Under the pieces are notes generated by a model that worked only from the letters and a program-made list of their open reading frames with translations, was not told the DNA's origin and did not search any database. A DNA stretch of 64,000 bases. It comes from Vibrio celticus (GTDB lineage Bacteria; Pseudomonadota; Gammaproteobacteria; Enterobacterales; Vibrionaceae). This document shows, piece by piece, positions 1 through 8,979 of the stretch. The position numbers and the translations under genes are program-made. The first letter of the stretch is position 1. Each line of letters starts with the position of its first letter. The DNA lies in assembly GCF_024347335.1 (NCBI RefSeq), contig NZ_AP025464.1, positions 124,001 through 188,000 of the forward strand. The letters are read 5' to 3'.

Positions 1-10
1 CATATTCTTA

Positions 11-829
11 ATGCTTGTTGCCATCAGTGCGACATTCATGGCTCATGCAGAGATAAAAACACCGATGGTATTTCCGGGGCGAGATACTCTCATTCTCGAG
101 TTGATTGATTTAGCGCTTGAAAAAAGTGCAGCATCTCACGATATTACTCATGCCGATGAATATTTATCTGATGCGAGACTTGTAGAAGAAGTCCGAAATG
201 GAAATATCGATGTTATGTGGGCTGGTGCTTCTCAAGATCTACAAAATCAACTTGAAGCAATTAAAATTCCAATTTTTAAAGGCCTTGCCGGTTACCGTAC
301 TTTTGTCATTGAAAAAAACAGTCAAAACAAGTTCTTTGGTGTTAAAAATATTGATGATCTACGGAAACTAAAAGCTGGCCTAGGCCGGTTCTGGTCTGAT
401 ACAAGGATTCTAGAATCAGCGAATTTAGACGTTGTGAAACCAGTAAAGGCAGAAAGTCTTTTTCATATGGTCGAGGGAGATCGCTTTGACTACTTACCAC
501 TCGGTGTTCATGAATCCCATGGTGTCGTTCGAGACCAGCATGAGCTTGAGCTAGCGGTTGAAGAAAATATTCTTCTTGTTTACCCATCAGCCATGTATTT
601 CTATGTGTCTAAAGAAAATAAGCAGCTGTACCATTCATTGAACTCCGGATTAGAAATGGCGATAGCCGACGGCAGTTTTGATGAGGTTTTCTATAACTCT
701 CAGCTTATTAAAGAGACATTTAAGTCAAGCCTAATAGCTGAAAGAAACATCATTAACATTAAAAACCCATATTTACCTCTTGATGCACCAATTAATAGAA
801 AAGAGCTTTGGCTTGATATTAATCGATAG
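11..829 (+). CDS. periplasmic substrate-binding-like protein
   Basis: The 272-residue product looks like a periplasmic solute-binding protein of the SBP_bac_3-like fold. It has a hydrophobic leader ending at an AHA cleavage-like site near residue 13 and then an alternating alpha/beta sequence with no membrane segments. The frame stays open upstream to the window edge (codons for I, F, L precede the ATG), so the real start may lie outside the window and the leader may be longer. It ends 15 bp before the chemoreceptor gene on the same strand. That suggests an operon in which this protein binds a ligand and presents it to the receptor, or a stand-alone binding protein without an ABC permease; no permease gene is visible here. 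The ligand cannot be read from the sequence. Confidence 0.7.
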   Translation: MLVAISATFMAHAEIKTPMVFPGRDTLILELIDLALEKSAASHDITHADEYLSDARLVEEVRNGNIDVMWAGASQDLQNQLEAIKIPIFKGLAGYRTFVIEKNSQNKFFGVKNIDDLRKLKAGLGRFWSDTRILESANLDVVKPVKAESLFHMVEGDRFDYLPLGVHESHGVVRDQHELELAVEENILLVYPSAMYFYVSKENKQLYHSLNSGLEMAIADGSFDEVFYNSQLIKETFKSSLIAERNIINIKNPYLPLDAPINRKELWLDINR

Positions 830-844
830 AATAGGTTCGAGAAA

Positions 845-2323
845 ATGAATAATAGTTTAAGTAAATCACTCTCAATTTTCCTTATCTTAGTCGGGCTTGT
901 TGGGATCGCTATCGGTGGTGGCACCAGCTATTTCACGGTTAAAGACCGACTGAACACGGCGTACACGCAAGATCTAGAATCTACAATCGGCTTGGCAGAT
1001 GCGGCATTAGTAGAGGCAATATTTGCCTATGATTTTGAACAAGCTCAGGCGGTTACGGATGCATTGTTAAACTCTGAAATACTGCATTCTGTCACAGTCG
1101 TTGACCAGCGTGGTAAAGCGATCGCTAGTTCAGGTACTCAACATACAGAACTAAGCACACGAGCGCATTCGGTAGAACGCGGTGGTTCGAAAATTGGTAC
1201 GATTACCTTCCAGTTTGACCCTGCAATTATTGCTCAAAGTATGCAAAATGAAATGCTGCTGATGATGTTTGGCATAGTGTTGGTTTTGGTACTCGTTATT
1301 GTCAGTGTCTATTTCTTCATGCGCAAACTTGTTATTCAGCCTATTGATGATGTTACAAAGTCACTTTATCGCTTATCCAAAGGTGATGCGGACTTGTCGC
1401 AGCGTATTGCTGTTAAAAGTGAGAATGAAATTGGGCGGTTAACCAAGAACTTTAATAACTTGATGGATAACCTAATGGATATGATTGCTGGTGTTGTGAA
1501 TAATAGCAATCATATAAGAGAGATATCGAATACGCTGACTACTGCGGCGCAGCAATCGCAGGATGATTCTCACGCTCAGCAAATTTCAATGCAAACCGCT
1601 GCTTCATCGTTAGAGGAGATCAGTGTCTCTGCTGAAGATGTTTACCGAAACGCAGAAACGACATTGGCCAAAACTCAAGATGCAATCGAATGTGTTGAGG
1701 AAGGTGGTCGTCTGGTTGAGCAAAACGGGACATTGGCTACGAATCTATCTGACCAAATTAGTGAAACATCCCGAAGAATTGATAATCTGATTCAGTCCTC
1801 GTCTGATATAGGTTCAGTCGTAGAGGTGATTTTAAATATTGCAGAGCAAACGAATTTATTAGCACTAAATGCAGCGATAGAAGCGGCTAGGGCAGGCGAT
1901 CAGGGACGCGGTTTTGCGGTGGTCGCTGATGAGGTAAGAGCACTGGCACAGAAAACCCAGAATTCAACATCGGAAATTGAGAGTATTGTTTCGGGCTTAC
2001 AAGCTAACGCTAAAAACGCTGCGGATTCAATGGTGGCGAGTTTAGGGTCATCTCAGGAGGTCACTGCAGCAGCAAATAGCCTATCTCAAAATTTGAAGCA
2101 GATTTCTGCGAATATTGATTCAATTAACAGTATGAATAGTGAAGTTGCTGTTTCGACCAAGCAACAAAGTGAAGTAACAAAGACGATTGCTGTGAATATT
2201 GATGAGCTAAATCAGTTATCTGCATCTTTATCAGCAAATGCGACGGAAGTAAATGCCAAAGTCGAAGAGCTTCAGGGAGTGAATCATAGTTTAACGGCGA
2301 ATATCGGACGTTTTAATATGTAA
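845..2323 (+). CDS. methyl-accepting chemotaxis protein
   Basis: This is a transmembrane chemoreceptor of 492 residues. TM1 lies at about residues 9-30, followed by a short periplasmic part of roughly 105 residues. TM2 is at about 136-157, then a HAMP segment to about 215, then a long cytoplasmic helical hairpin. The highly conserved tip is visible around residues 333-369 (AEQTNLLALNAAIEAARAG, then GRGFAVVADEVR), the site that binds CheA and CheW in this family. The periplasmic domain is small for direct binding of a large ligand, which fits sensing through the binding protein encoded just upstream. No C-terminal CheR-tethering pentapeptide is seen. A factor-independent terminator follows. 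Confidence 0.95.
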   Translation: MNNSLSKSLSIFLILVGLVGIAIGGGTSYFTVKDRLNTAYTQDLESTIGLADAALVEAIFAYDFEQAQAVTDALLNSEILHSVTVVDQRGKAIASSGTQHTELSTRAHSVERGGSKIGTITFQFDPAIIAQSMQNEMLLMMFGIVLVLVLVIVSVYFFMRKLVIQPIDDVTKSLYRLSKGDADLSQRIAVKSENEIGRLTKNFNNLMDNLMDMIAGVVNNSNHIREISNTLTTAAQQSQDDSHAQQISMQTAASSLEEISVSAEDVYRNAETTLAKTQDAIECVEEGGRLVEQNGTLATNLSDQISETSRRIDNLIQSSSDIGSVVEVILNIAEQTNLLALNAAIEAARAGDQGRGFAVVADEVRALAQKTQNSTSEIESIVSGLQANAKNAADSMVASLGSSQEVTAAANSLSQNLKQISANIDSINSMNSEVAVSTKQQSEVTKTIAVNIDELNQLSASLSANATEVNAKVEELQGVNHSLTANIGRFNM

Positions 2324-2354
2324 CGTTGATAACTTTTCGATATAGTTGTTCCTA

Positions 2355-2384
2355 GAAAGTGGCGTTTACGCCACTTTTTTTCTA
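2355..2384 (+). terminator. terminator after chemoreceptor gene
   Basis: A GC-rich hairpin with arms AAAGTGGCG and CGCCACTTT separated by TTTA is followed by a run of T. It starts about 30 bp after the chemoreceptor stop codon. Confidence 0.9.
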
Positions 2385-2423
2385 GGTGTTATATTGGAGT
2401 GGTATATTGAAGAGAAGGAGCCG

Positions 2424-2483
2424 ATGAACAAGAAAGATGTACATTCATTTAATAAAAAGTCATTAAATGAATGTACTAATTAG
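2424..2483 (+). other. 19-codon micro-ORF across a perfect 15-bp inverted repeat
   Basis: An AGGAG sequence lies 5 bp before an ATG that opens a 19-codon frame ending at TAG (2481-2483). Inside it, positions 2439-2453 and 2462-2476 form a perfect 15-bp inverted repeat (GTACATTCATTTAAT and its complement) with an 8-nt loop. It lies between two convergent genes. It may be a hairpin that ends transcription of the agarase gene coming from the other side, or an attenuator-like micro-ORF. The coding potential is doubtful. Confidence 0.35.
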
Positions 2484-2500
2484 ATTAGGTTGCAAGCGAT

Positions 2501-3844
2501 TTACTTGAATTTAATCCGTTGGTTGTTTTCTCCATCACAAGACGCTTGAATAATGCTACCGCCGTTTGTTGCTTGGCTATTAGCAACCTCAAGACATTTA
2601 CCCGTCTTCTTATTTCGTAATTCAAAAGTGTTACTGCCCTTGTCGAATAACGTCCACAACTGATTTTCTTCTGCCGAATTACAAATATACTGCTGGATAG
2701 TAGCGCCATCTTTCCATTGAGATGCGTCTGGTTTTAACTCAACACAGAGTTGACTGTTATCTGATTGAATTAAATACTCACTGTTTGATACTGGAGTGAA
2801 AGTGAAACGTTGATTGCTATTTGACGTGTTGCAACTCCATTGTTGATAGGTACTACCATTCCACGTTGCTCCATCTTTTACATCGAGGCATCTATTACTA
2901 TGAATAAACTGTAAACTAGTTGTATCACTTGGAGGGACAACGCCGTTATTATCGTTGTCTCGAACTGGTTTATAAACACGGATCCAGTCAACGTACATTT
3001 TATTTTTCGAGCTATCGGCTAGATCCGCATCAGAAGCAACGATACCAGCCTCTGAACGCCACGAATGGTCTTCAGTGTCAAGTATAATGAACATCTCTTC
3101 ATCCATGTTAAACTGGCTCTTATCTAGAGTTTGTCCAGTGTAATCCTTGTCTTTCATCAACACTTGTTCCCACGAACCTTTCGGTGTCTTTACACCATCT
3201 ATATAGAACGTCACTTCTGTAGGACTTTTCCAATAGGCAGCAAAGCGGTGGAAACCATCCCTCCAATATGTCCCCCAACTTGGTTCGTTGTGTGTCTGGT
3301 CGTTGAAATCACTTTTAATTGTGTTATCAGAGTTTCTAAGGAAAACATGAAAGTTAGTCGACATGTTTTTCGCAAACCAGGTATCCTTCGCTCCACCATA
3401 TACCTCGAGAATATCAATTTCGCGTTGATCATTTTCACTCAATAACCAAAAATTTGATGAAAGCTCTAGATTACTAACTTTAATTCTAGCTTCCATGAAA
3501 ATTGGATACTTTACTTTCGTCTTAGAGGTTACAACGCCAGCATTAACTTGTTCTGTACCTTGACGACGAGATGCGCTGATAATTAGGTTTCCATCCGAAA
3601 CCCATGACTCGTTCGACTGCCAATAAGTTAAGCCTGGACCGGTCCATCCATGAAAATAAGTGTCGTTCCACTTGCTCGTGAAAGTGGTATTTTTACCCGA
3701 GTAGTTAAAAGAGTCGGAATAAGCTTCTTGTAACTCCCACTGTTGACCGTCGTCTAACTCTGCAGGAATTGGAATAGAATCCCAGTCATTCGCGAAAGCA
3801 GGATTTATGGCAATGGTGAGTAGAGAGAGTATTGGTAATTTCAT
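2501..3844 (-). CDS. secreted GH16 beta-agarase-like enzyme with CBM13
   Basis: This is a secreted glycoside hydrolase of 447 residues. A signal peptide covers residues 1-18 (cut after AFA). The GH16 catalytic domain covers about 20-295. The catalytic signature REIDILEVYG gives nucleophile E142, D144 and acid/base E147, and the surrounding SENDQREID context is typical of beta-agarases rather than laminarinases. The C-terminal part (about 305-447) is a ricin-B/CBM13 lectin domain with repeated CLDV and QxW-like motifs. GH16 agarases cut beta-1,4 bonds in agar and release neoagaro-oligosaccharides, which matches the anhydrogalactose pathway encoded at 9-15.6 kb. An operator-like site at 3917-3930 upstream resembles sites in that cluster's promoter. 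Another galactan-cleaving GH16 specificity cannot be excluded. Confidence 0.85.
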   Translation of the reverse strand: MKLPILSLLTIAINPAFANDWDSIPIPAELDDGQQWELQEAYSDSFNYSGKNTTFTSKWNDTYFHGWTGPGLTYWQSNESWVSDGNLIISASRRQGTEQVNAGVVTSKTKVKYPIFMEARIKVSNLELSSNFWLLSENDQREIDILEVYGGAKDTWFAKNMSTNFHVFLRNSDNTIKSDFNDQTHNEPSWGTYWRDGFHRFAAYWKSPTEVTFYIDGVKTPKGSWEQVLMKDKDYTGQTLDKSQFNMDEEMFIILDTEDHSWRSEAGIVASDADLADSSKNKMYVDWIRVYKPVRDNDNNGVVPPSDTTSLQFIHSNRCLDVKDGATWNGSTYQQWSCNTSNSNQRFTFTPVSNSEYLIQSDNSQLCVELKPDASQWKDGATIQQYICNSAEENQLWTLFDKGSNTFELRNKKTGKCLEVANSQATNGGSIIQASCDGENNQRIKFK

Positions 3845-4146
3845 TATTAATCCTTAAGTGTGGATATTAAAAATAGTTTGGTTGTAGTGCTAACCTTGTG
3901 TTTGCACTGTAATAATATAGTTCAACCAATGTTATTATTCGTTGATGTTTGAGTGGGTTTGGTAAATAGGTCGCTATAGGTTGGTGTTTATTATAAAAGT
4001 GAGACATAGCGCTTGTAATATTGCGATTCTTTATATAGTGCAGGTGATTTTTCTGGAAGTAGTTGTTTGTTGGTTGGATTATTTTGTTGAAACGGGTATG
4101 AGAGGATTTGTTCGGAGGTGAGAGGTGATGCAAACTATTAAAATAT
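3845..4146. other. upstream region of the agarase gene
   Basis: No gene is supported here. The region carries the agarase promoter and the operator-like site listed separately. An open frame of 99 codons on the minus strand lacks a ribosome binding site and has low-complexity composition. Confidence 0.5.
3917..3930. promoter_or_regulatory. operator-like site upstream of agarase
   Basis: The sequence ATAGTTCAACCAAT reads on the other strand as ATTGGTTGAACTAT. It matches the ATTGGT-NN-ACCAAT-like sites found several times in the 11.7-12.05 kb divergent promoter of the sugar-acid cluster. Half-sites of this kind are known for GntR-family hexuronate regulators such as ExuR/UxuR. The identity of the regulator is inferred. 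Confidence 0.5.
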
Positions 4147-4190
4147 ATATGAGAGCTCAGCAACAAGGTGAGCTCTCATATGGTTTTTTA
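4147..4190 (-). terminator. hairpin terminator after a truncated gene
   Basis: A perfect 13-bp inverted repeat (ATATGAGAGCTCA and complement, 4147-4159 and 4169-4181) follows the stop codon of the gene remnant at 4201-4306 on the minus strand. An A-rich/T-rich flank lies on both sides, so it could work in both directions. Confidence 0.7.
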
Positions 4191-4200
4191 TATCCCTTAC

Positions 4201-4306
4201 TTAGCTAATGATATTTTCTCCACGGTTTTCTTTTTGTTCTATTGTTACAGGCCAGCCTTCATAAATATTATCGAGGTTAGGATTATTGACATCAGCTAAG
4301 AAACGA
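4201..4306 (-). pseudogene. C-terminal remnant of a gene truncated by IS4
   Basis: On the minus strand an open frame enters from the IS4 end and reads about 34 codons to a TAA at 4201-4203. Its tail includes NNPNLDNIYEGWPVTIEQKE. A normal terminator follows the stop, so this is the 3' end of a real gene whose 5' part was removed or separated by the insertion sequences. I do not recognise the family. Its place between the agarase gene and the anhydrogalactose cluster makes an agar-related role possible, but this is only an inference. Confidence 0.55.
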
Positions 4307-4320
4307 TCATAGACTGAACC

Positions 4321-4439
4321 TTAAGCATTAAGACCAGCATAAATCCCGTCTAACGTGATGTTTTTCTTTGACTTCCTCTGGGCGGACTTTTGTGCGTTCT
4401 TAAATATATAGCTAGAGGCCCATTCCAGTTTATTGCCTA
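4321..4439 (-). pseudogene. C-terminal piece of IS4 transposase copy 1
   Basis: This is the last 39 or so codons of the IS4-family transposase, ending with ITLDGIYAGLNA and a TAA at 4321-4323. It is identical in reading to the tail of copy 2. It was cut off from the rest of the gene by the IS3-family insertion. Confidence 0.85.
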
Positions 4440-4478
4440 CGGTGTTTTTCAAGGTAGTTGTCATCATTTGCTTACTTA

Positions 4479-5485
4479 TTAAGCAGCTTCTCTTTCTGGA
4501 TTTAGGTGAACGTCACCAACAGGCGCACAGTTCCTGATATCACCAGACCACCGCTCAGGCTTTCGCTGTTTTGCAGCGAGCAATACCTCTACACGACGCT
4601 TCAAGATCTCTTTATCTTTTCCATTGTGACGCTCTGAAGGCGTGACGTAATTTAGCTGACTGTGCTTGTGCTCGGTGTTGTACCAGCGTACGAAGGCTTC
4701 AACCCAACTTCGGCTACTATCGATTGTTTCAAAGCCCTTTGTTGGCCAGCTTGGCATGTACTTTACCGTGCGGAACAATGACTCAACATACGGGTTATCA
4801 TCACTGACTCTTGGGCGACTATACGATGAAGTAATACCTAACTCTTCCATTTTGGCTTTGAACGTCAACGACTTCATCGGCGCACCATTATCGGAGTGAA
4901 GAACCAGCGCTTGATTGAAGCACTGCTCTCGCATCAACGTTCGTTGCAGAAGTTGTGACGCCAGCTCACCGCATTCATGCTCATACACTTCATAACCAAC
5001 AATTTTTCGACTGTAGATGTCCTCAATGACATACAGGTAATAATGTTGGCCTCGAACTTTTGAAGGTAAGTAAGTGATATCCCACGTATAGACTTGGTTC
5101 GAGTCCGTCGCTGTGTAACTGGTTGGCTTCGCTTGCTTCTGTCTGCTCCGCTGACGACCTCGTTTGTGAAGTTGCCCTGCGTACTCAACACTCGGTAGTA
5201 GCTCGACTCAGAGGCGATATACTCACCTCTATCAAGCAGTGTCGGGACGATTTGAGTTGGAGGCAAGCTTGCGAACTCAGAGCGGTTACACACCTCGATT
5301 ATCGCATCACGCTCTTCCTGCGACAGCTTGTTAGCAGGCTCAGGTCTGAGGCATATTGGCCTTTTGTCAGCTTGAACTTCACCTTGCTGATACCAGCGAC
5401 GATACGTTCTCAAGTCGATTTGAACTTCATGGCAAGCTGGCTCTAAACGACATCCGCATTGCTTCGCTTCAAGGATAAGAGTCAC
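4479..5485 (-). pseudogene. IS3-family transposase orfB, frameshifted
   Basis: The N-terminal part reads from a GTG at 5485 to about 5190 in one frame (HTH_21-like region with LRTYRRWYQQGE). The catalytic part continues in another frame, with WDITYLPSKVRGQHYYLYV and then LVLHSDNGAPMKSLTF, and NPYVESLFRTVKYMP carrying the last acidic residue of the DDE triad. The break lies near 5185-5192. Restoring one frameshift would give a normal-length rve-domain transposase. Natural IS3 frameshifting occurs between orfA and orfB, not here, so this is probably an inactivating mutation or a sequence error. Confidence 0.85.
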
Positions 5486-5511
5486 TATGGTCTGCCTTTC
5501 ATCGGTTGAGG

Positions 5512-6012
5512 TTAGTCGTCCTCTGGCTCTTCCCCGTAAAAGGCTCTCAGCTTTTTTCTTAGTACCAAGAGAGCGGCCGTTTCAGCGAGTGCTTTTTCTT
5601 TGAGTCGTAAATCTTTCTTCAACTCTTTGATTTCAAGTTTGTCAGCTTTAGCCTGCTTCTTTGCTTCAGCTTCCTGCTCTTTACTCGACTTAAACCCTTG
5701 CATACAATCGCTGCGCCAGCTTTGGATTTGCTCTGGAAAAAGACCTTTTTCACGACAATATTGGCTGAGTTCACTTTCTGTCATTGAGTAGGTTTCAGCG
5801 ACGATGGCGAGTTTAGTTTGAGCAGACCACTGCTCTGATGAAGTGTTGCTATTTGGCACTGCGGCTCCTGAACGTCTGAGTTGCTTGCGCCAATGATACA
5901 GGGTCGCAGTGCTAATTCCTTCCTCTTCCGACACTTCTTTAACTGACATTGAATATGGAGGCAACAGCTTCTTCAATATAGCTTCTTTTCTTTCTACTGA
6001 GATACGAGACAC
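5512..6012 (-). CDS. IS3-family transposase orfA
   Basis: This is a 166-residue DNA-binding partner of the IS3-type transposase. An N-terminal helix-turn-helix is visible (SVKEVSEEEGISTATLYHWR, about residues 23-42) and a second HTH-like stretch lies around 70-110. The C-terminal half is a charged coiled coil (EAEAKKQAKADKLEIKELKK) typical of the leucine-zipper part of OrfA. It ends 26 bp before the GTG of orfB. Confidence 0.85.
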   Translation of the reverse strand: MSRISVERKEAILKKLLPPYSMSVKEVSEEEGISTATLYHWRKQLRRSGAAVPNSNTSSEQWSAQTKLAIVAETYSMTESELSQYCREKGLFPEQIQSWRSDCMQGFKSSKEQEAEAKKQAKADKLEIKELKKDLRLKEKALAETAALLVLRKKLRAFYGEEPEDD

Positions 6013-6075
6013 AATTACTCTTTATCGCCCAAACTGGTTAAATTTTAACAGTGACAACTACCCTGCCAGATAGGG

Positions 6076-7238
6076 CCTATTTCTGACCATGCCTTGTGGC
6101 TGATACATTCAAATATGGGCAACAGCCACACATCCACATTTTTTGCCGCCTTAAACAGCGAGACCGATGGCATTATCTGAAGCGCAGTACTGCGCCTGAT
6201 GATCAGCGAGAGTAAACTGGCCCAGATAAGCCCATCAACGATGGCCTTTTGTGCGGTGACAAATCGTTGCCAGTTTGTGTGAGATTTTAATTCTTTAAAA
6301 AGCAACTCCACCTGCCATCGACAGCGGTAGATCGCCATTATGTCATCAGCAGTATAGGTACCTGAAGGCAAGTTAGTTAACCAAATACAGAATCGCTTTT
6401 CTTCGGCAAACCAACGTCTTACCACTCTAAATTCTTGCTTACCACTACGAACTTTAAGGTCGAGTACCTGTGAGCGATTAGTACCTCGAGTGATGTCTTT
6501 GAGCTTCTTTCCTTCTAGTTTAGATAAATGCCGGCCCTGACCGTTTCTCGCTTCTATAACATGAGGATTCAGGGACTTTGCTCCTCGAAAAATATAGAAA
6601 CCACCATACAGTTCAAGCTCAGTAAAGAATTGGAAGTCAGGGTACCCTGCGTCAGCCAACAACAATTTGTTACTCATTGTTTTGGGGGCGGGCAAAAAGT
6701 CTCTTTCTGATGCTGTATCAGCGCTGATGCTCATTGCGACTGGAGAAAAGCTTTTTAAAGACATTGTCATATGGCATTCAACTGCGGCTGGATTGCGTTT
6801 AAATCGGCTCGGGTAAACGTTCGAAAGGTCACGATGAATGTGGAAAGAGCTACCATCTTGAAGCAGCACATCATCAAAGGTGGCGAGTTTATCTGGTAGG
6901 TTGGCACCCTGCTGGCGAGCAAACTGAGCTATCGCTCGCATGGCCAATTGGCGCATGAATATCGGAAATTCTTCTTTTCTTAACTGGTTATGGTAGGGCT
7001 TATAAGCCACAGTATCTTTAGCGCTTAAGCACATCCCATTGAATTGCCTTAGTAAATCGGCAATAGATGAGCAGTTTCCTTTGCTCAAAGCGGCCACTAG
7101 GCTTACTACTAGCTGGTCGGGTAAGATAGCCCGACATCGCTTCATAAGTCCTGTACTTTTCGCCATTTTTTGAAGGCTATCAGCATTAAAGAATTGCTTA
7201 AACTGCTTTTGTAGGGAGATAATCGTCATCGGCTTCAC
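6076..7238 (-). pseudogene. IS4-family transposase, N-terminal and catalytic part
   Basis: This is a DDE transposase of the IS4 family. The YREK signature is intact (YRCRWQVELLFKELK: Y, then R, E and K at the usual spacing), as are stretches such as LLADAGYPDFQF and TFDDVLLQDGSSF that carry the acidic residues. Reading continues past the IS3 junction and ends at 6045 with about ten foreign codons (PIWQGSCHC), so the natural C-terminus (see 4321-4439) is lost. Confidence 0.85.
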
Positions 7239-7346
7239 GGTTGATATGGGTGGTTTGTTTGGCGACGATTATCTGATCATAAATGAAGCCTTTTTTCTAT
7301 CTAAATAAATAGCTTAGAGCTTAAGATCCTGTCTATGAAGAAACGA

Positions 7347-7724
7347 TCATAGACTGAACCTTAAGCATTAAGACCAGCATAAATCCCGTCTAACGTGATG
7401 TTTTTCTTTGACTTCCTCTGGGCGGACTTTTGTGCGTTCTTAAATATATAGCTAGAGGCCCATTCCAGTTTATTGCCTATTTCTGACCATGCCTTGTGGC
7501 TGATACATTCAAATATGGGCAACAGCCACACATCCACATTTTTTGCCGCTTTAAACAGCGAGACCGATGGCATTATCTGAAGCGCAGTACTGCGCCTGAT
7601 GATCAGCGAGAGTAAACTGGCCCAGATAAGCCCATCAACGATGGCCTTTTGTGCGGTGACAAATCGTTGCCAGTTTGTGTGAGATTTTAATTCTTTAAAA
7701 AGCAACTCCACCTGCCATCGACAG
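7347..7724 (-). mobile_element. IS4-family copy 2, truncated
   Basis: The copy begins with the same left inverted repeat as copy 1 (TCATAGACTGAACC), directly after the shared AGAAACGA spacer. It encodes only the last 120 or so residues of the transposase, from CRWQVELLFKELK to ITLDGIYAGLNA. Its other half has been removed at the junction with the IS5-family element at 7725. Because IS3 is absent here, this copy shows what the target in copy 1 looked like before insertion. Confidence 0.85.
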
Positions 7725-8778
7725 GGATTTGTTGCGTAATTCAATGGAACTAAATCAAGAACCTACGATCTGATCAGCTACCTCCACCCTCTCTCGTAGC
7801 CCTATGCCTAAGCCTCGTTACAAAACAACCAACTGGAAGCAATACAACCAATCACTCATTAACCGTGGCTCTCTGACCTTTTGGATTGATGAAGAAGCAA
7901 TAAGCGGGTGGGCGCAAAGTAAACAGAATAAGCGCGGGAGGCCGCGTCGGTTCAGTGATTTAGCTATCACGACAGCACTCATGGTGAAACGAGTTTTTTC
8001 TATGCCATTGAGAGCGCTTCAAGGATTTATCGACTCGATATTTAGGTTAGCCAATGTACCGTTAAGTTGTCCGCATGACACCTGCATCAGTCGTAGAGCC
8101 AAGCAAGTTGAGGTTTCATTTAGGACTAAAACGAGAGGAGCTATACAGCACCTAGCTATTGATGCTACTGGCCTTAAGGTTTATGGCGAAGGTGAATGGA
8201 AAGTCAAAAAACATGGGACGGATGGCAAGCGTAGAGTCTGGCGAAAGCTTCATATTGCCGTCGATACCAACACTCATGAGATCATTGCCGCCGAGCTAAG
8301 TTTATCGAGGGTTACAGATGGAGAAGTACTCCCTAACTTACTGAAACAAACACGCCGAAGTATCCTTGAGGTGTCTGGTGATGGCGCTTACGACACGAGA
8401 GCGTGTCACGCTGCTATTAAGATTAAGGGAGCCATTGCGCTTATTCCCCCAAGATAAGGGGCAGCCTTCTGGGAACGTGGTCACCCTCGAAATCTCGCCG
8501 TGGGTTGCCAGAAATTATACGGCTCAAATAAGTATTGGAAAGAGCGGTATGGATACTACAAACGTTCACTCTCAGAAACAGCGATGTATCGAGTTAAACA
8601 GTTGCTAGGAGGGCAACTGAGCTTAAGAAATTACAATGCACAGGTGGGTGAAACTTACGCGATGATAAAAGCGTTGAACAAGCTTACTGGGTTAGGTATG
8701 CCTGAAACTTGTCGTATTGACTAAGAAATACGCGAAACGGGGTGGCTCTATCTCTAAACTTAATTACGCAACAAAGCC
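7725..8778 (+). mobile_element. IS5-family (IS903-like) insertion sequence
   Basis: Left end GGATTTGTTGCGTAATT and right end AATTACGCAACAAAGCC form the terminal inverted repeats typical of the IS903 group. The 9-bp flanks differ (CATCGACAG against GATAAGAAC), so there is no target duplication. That points to a deletion or recombination between insertion sequences after integration. The transposase inside is frameshifted. Confidence 0.8.
7804..8724 (+). pseudogene. IS5-family transposase, frameshifted
   Basis: The first 217 codons (7804-8457) carry the N-terminal DNA-binding part and two catalytic acidic positions (AIDATGLKVYG and VSGDGAYDTR). The frame then breaks near 8445-8457. The C-terminal part continues in another frame to 8724, including SLSETAMYRVKQLLGG with the catalytic Glu. 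The intact family member is about 300 residues. The element is probably inactive in this copy. Confidence 0.85.
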
Positions 8779-8904
8779 GATAAGAACTGCAGATATGTGA
8801 TCTTGCTTGAATAATGTACGAACTGAGTCGGTGCGTTTGCTACCTGTCGAGACTAAGAAAAGAATTAACAGGTAACGGCATCTATATGAAATGCTGCAGT
8901 ATTC

Positions 8905-8932
8905 AAAAAAAAGCCCCTCAATATTGAGGGGC
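8905..8932 (-). terminator. terminator of the minus-strand sugar-acid operon
   Basis: On the minus strand GCCCCTCAATATTGAGGGGC forms a perfect hairpin followed by eight T. It lies about 50 bp after the cycloisomerase stop codon. Confidence 0.9.
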
Positions 8933-8979
8933 AAAGGTCTTTAAGGTTAATGAAAAACTAGATACTGGAGCGAGCCAGA

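Larger units (their letters stand above)
4440..6075 (-). mobile_element. IS3-family insertion sequence inside IS4
   Basis: The element carries an orfA/orfB pair and imperfect terminal inverted repeats that share GGTAGTTGTCA at both ends. The direct repeat CCTA (4436-4439 and 6076-6079) is a probable 4-bp target duplication, because the uninterrupted sequence appears in IS4 copy 2. It was inserted into the 3' part of the IS4 transposase gene. Its orfB contains a frameshift, so this copy may no longer be able to move. Confidence 0.85.
4307..7338 (-). mobile_element. IS4-family insertion sequence copy 1, split by an IS3 element
   Basis: Terminal inverted repeats are visible: TCATAGACTGAACCTTAAGC at the left end and the complement of TCATAGACAGGATCTTAAGC at the right end. 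Both sides are flanked by the direct repeat AAGAAACGA (4298-4306 and about 7338-7346), a 9-bp target duplication sharing one base with the right end. The transposase runs on the minus strand from 7238 and is interrupted after codon 386 or so by the IS3-family element at about 4440-6075. The second IS4 copy starts immediately after the right-hand target duplication. Confidence 0.85.

Noticed and set aside
3867..4166. 99-codon minus-strand frame upstream of the agarase
   Set aside because: His/Asn/Tyr-rich low-complexity translation without SD; it overlaps the terminator of another gene.
7361..7744. Independent 127-residue transposase starting MNYATN
   Set aside because: The apparent start is made of IS5 inverted-repeat sequence; the frame is the 3' part of a truncated IS4 transposase.
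8779..8904. Possible regulator fragment on the minus strand next to the IS5 end
   Set aside because: A frame of about 35 codons runs into the IS border, but it has no start and no recognisable family, and could belong to another mobile element.
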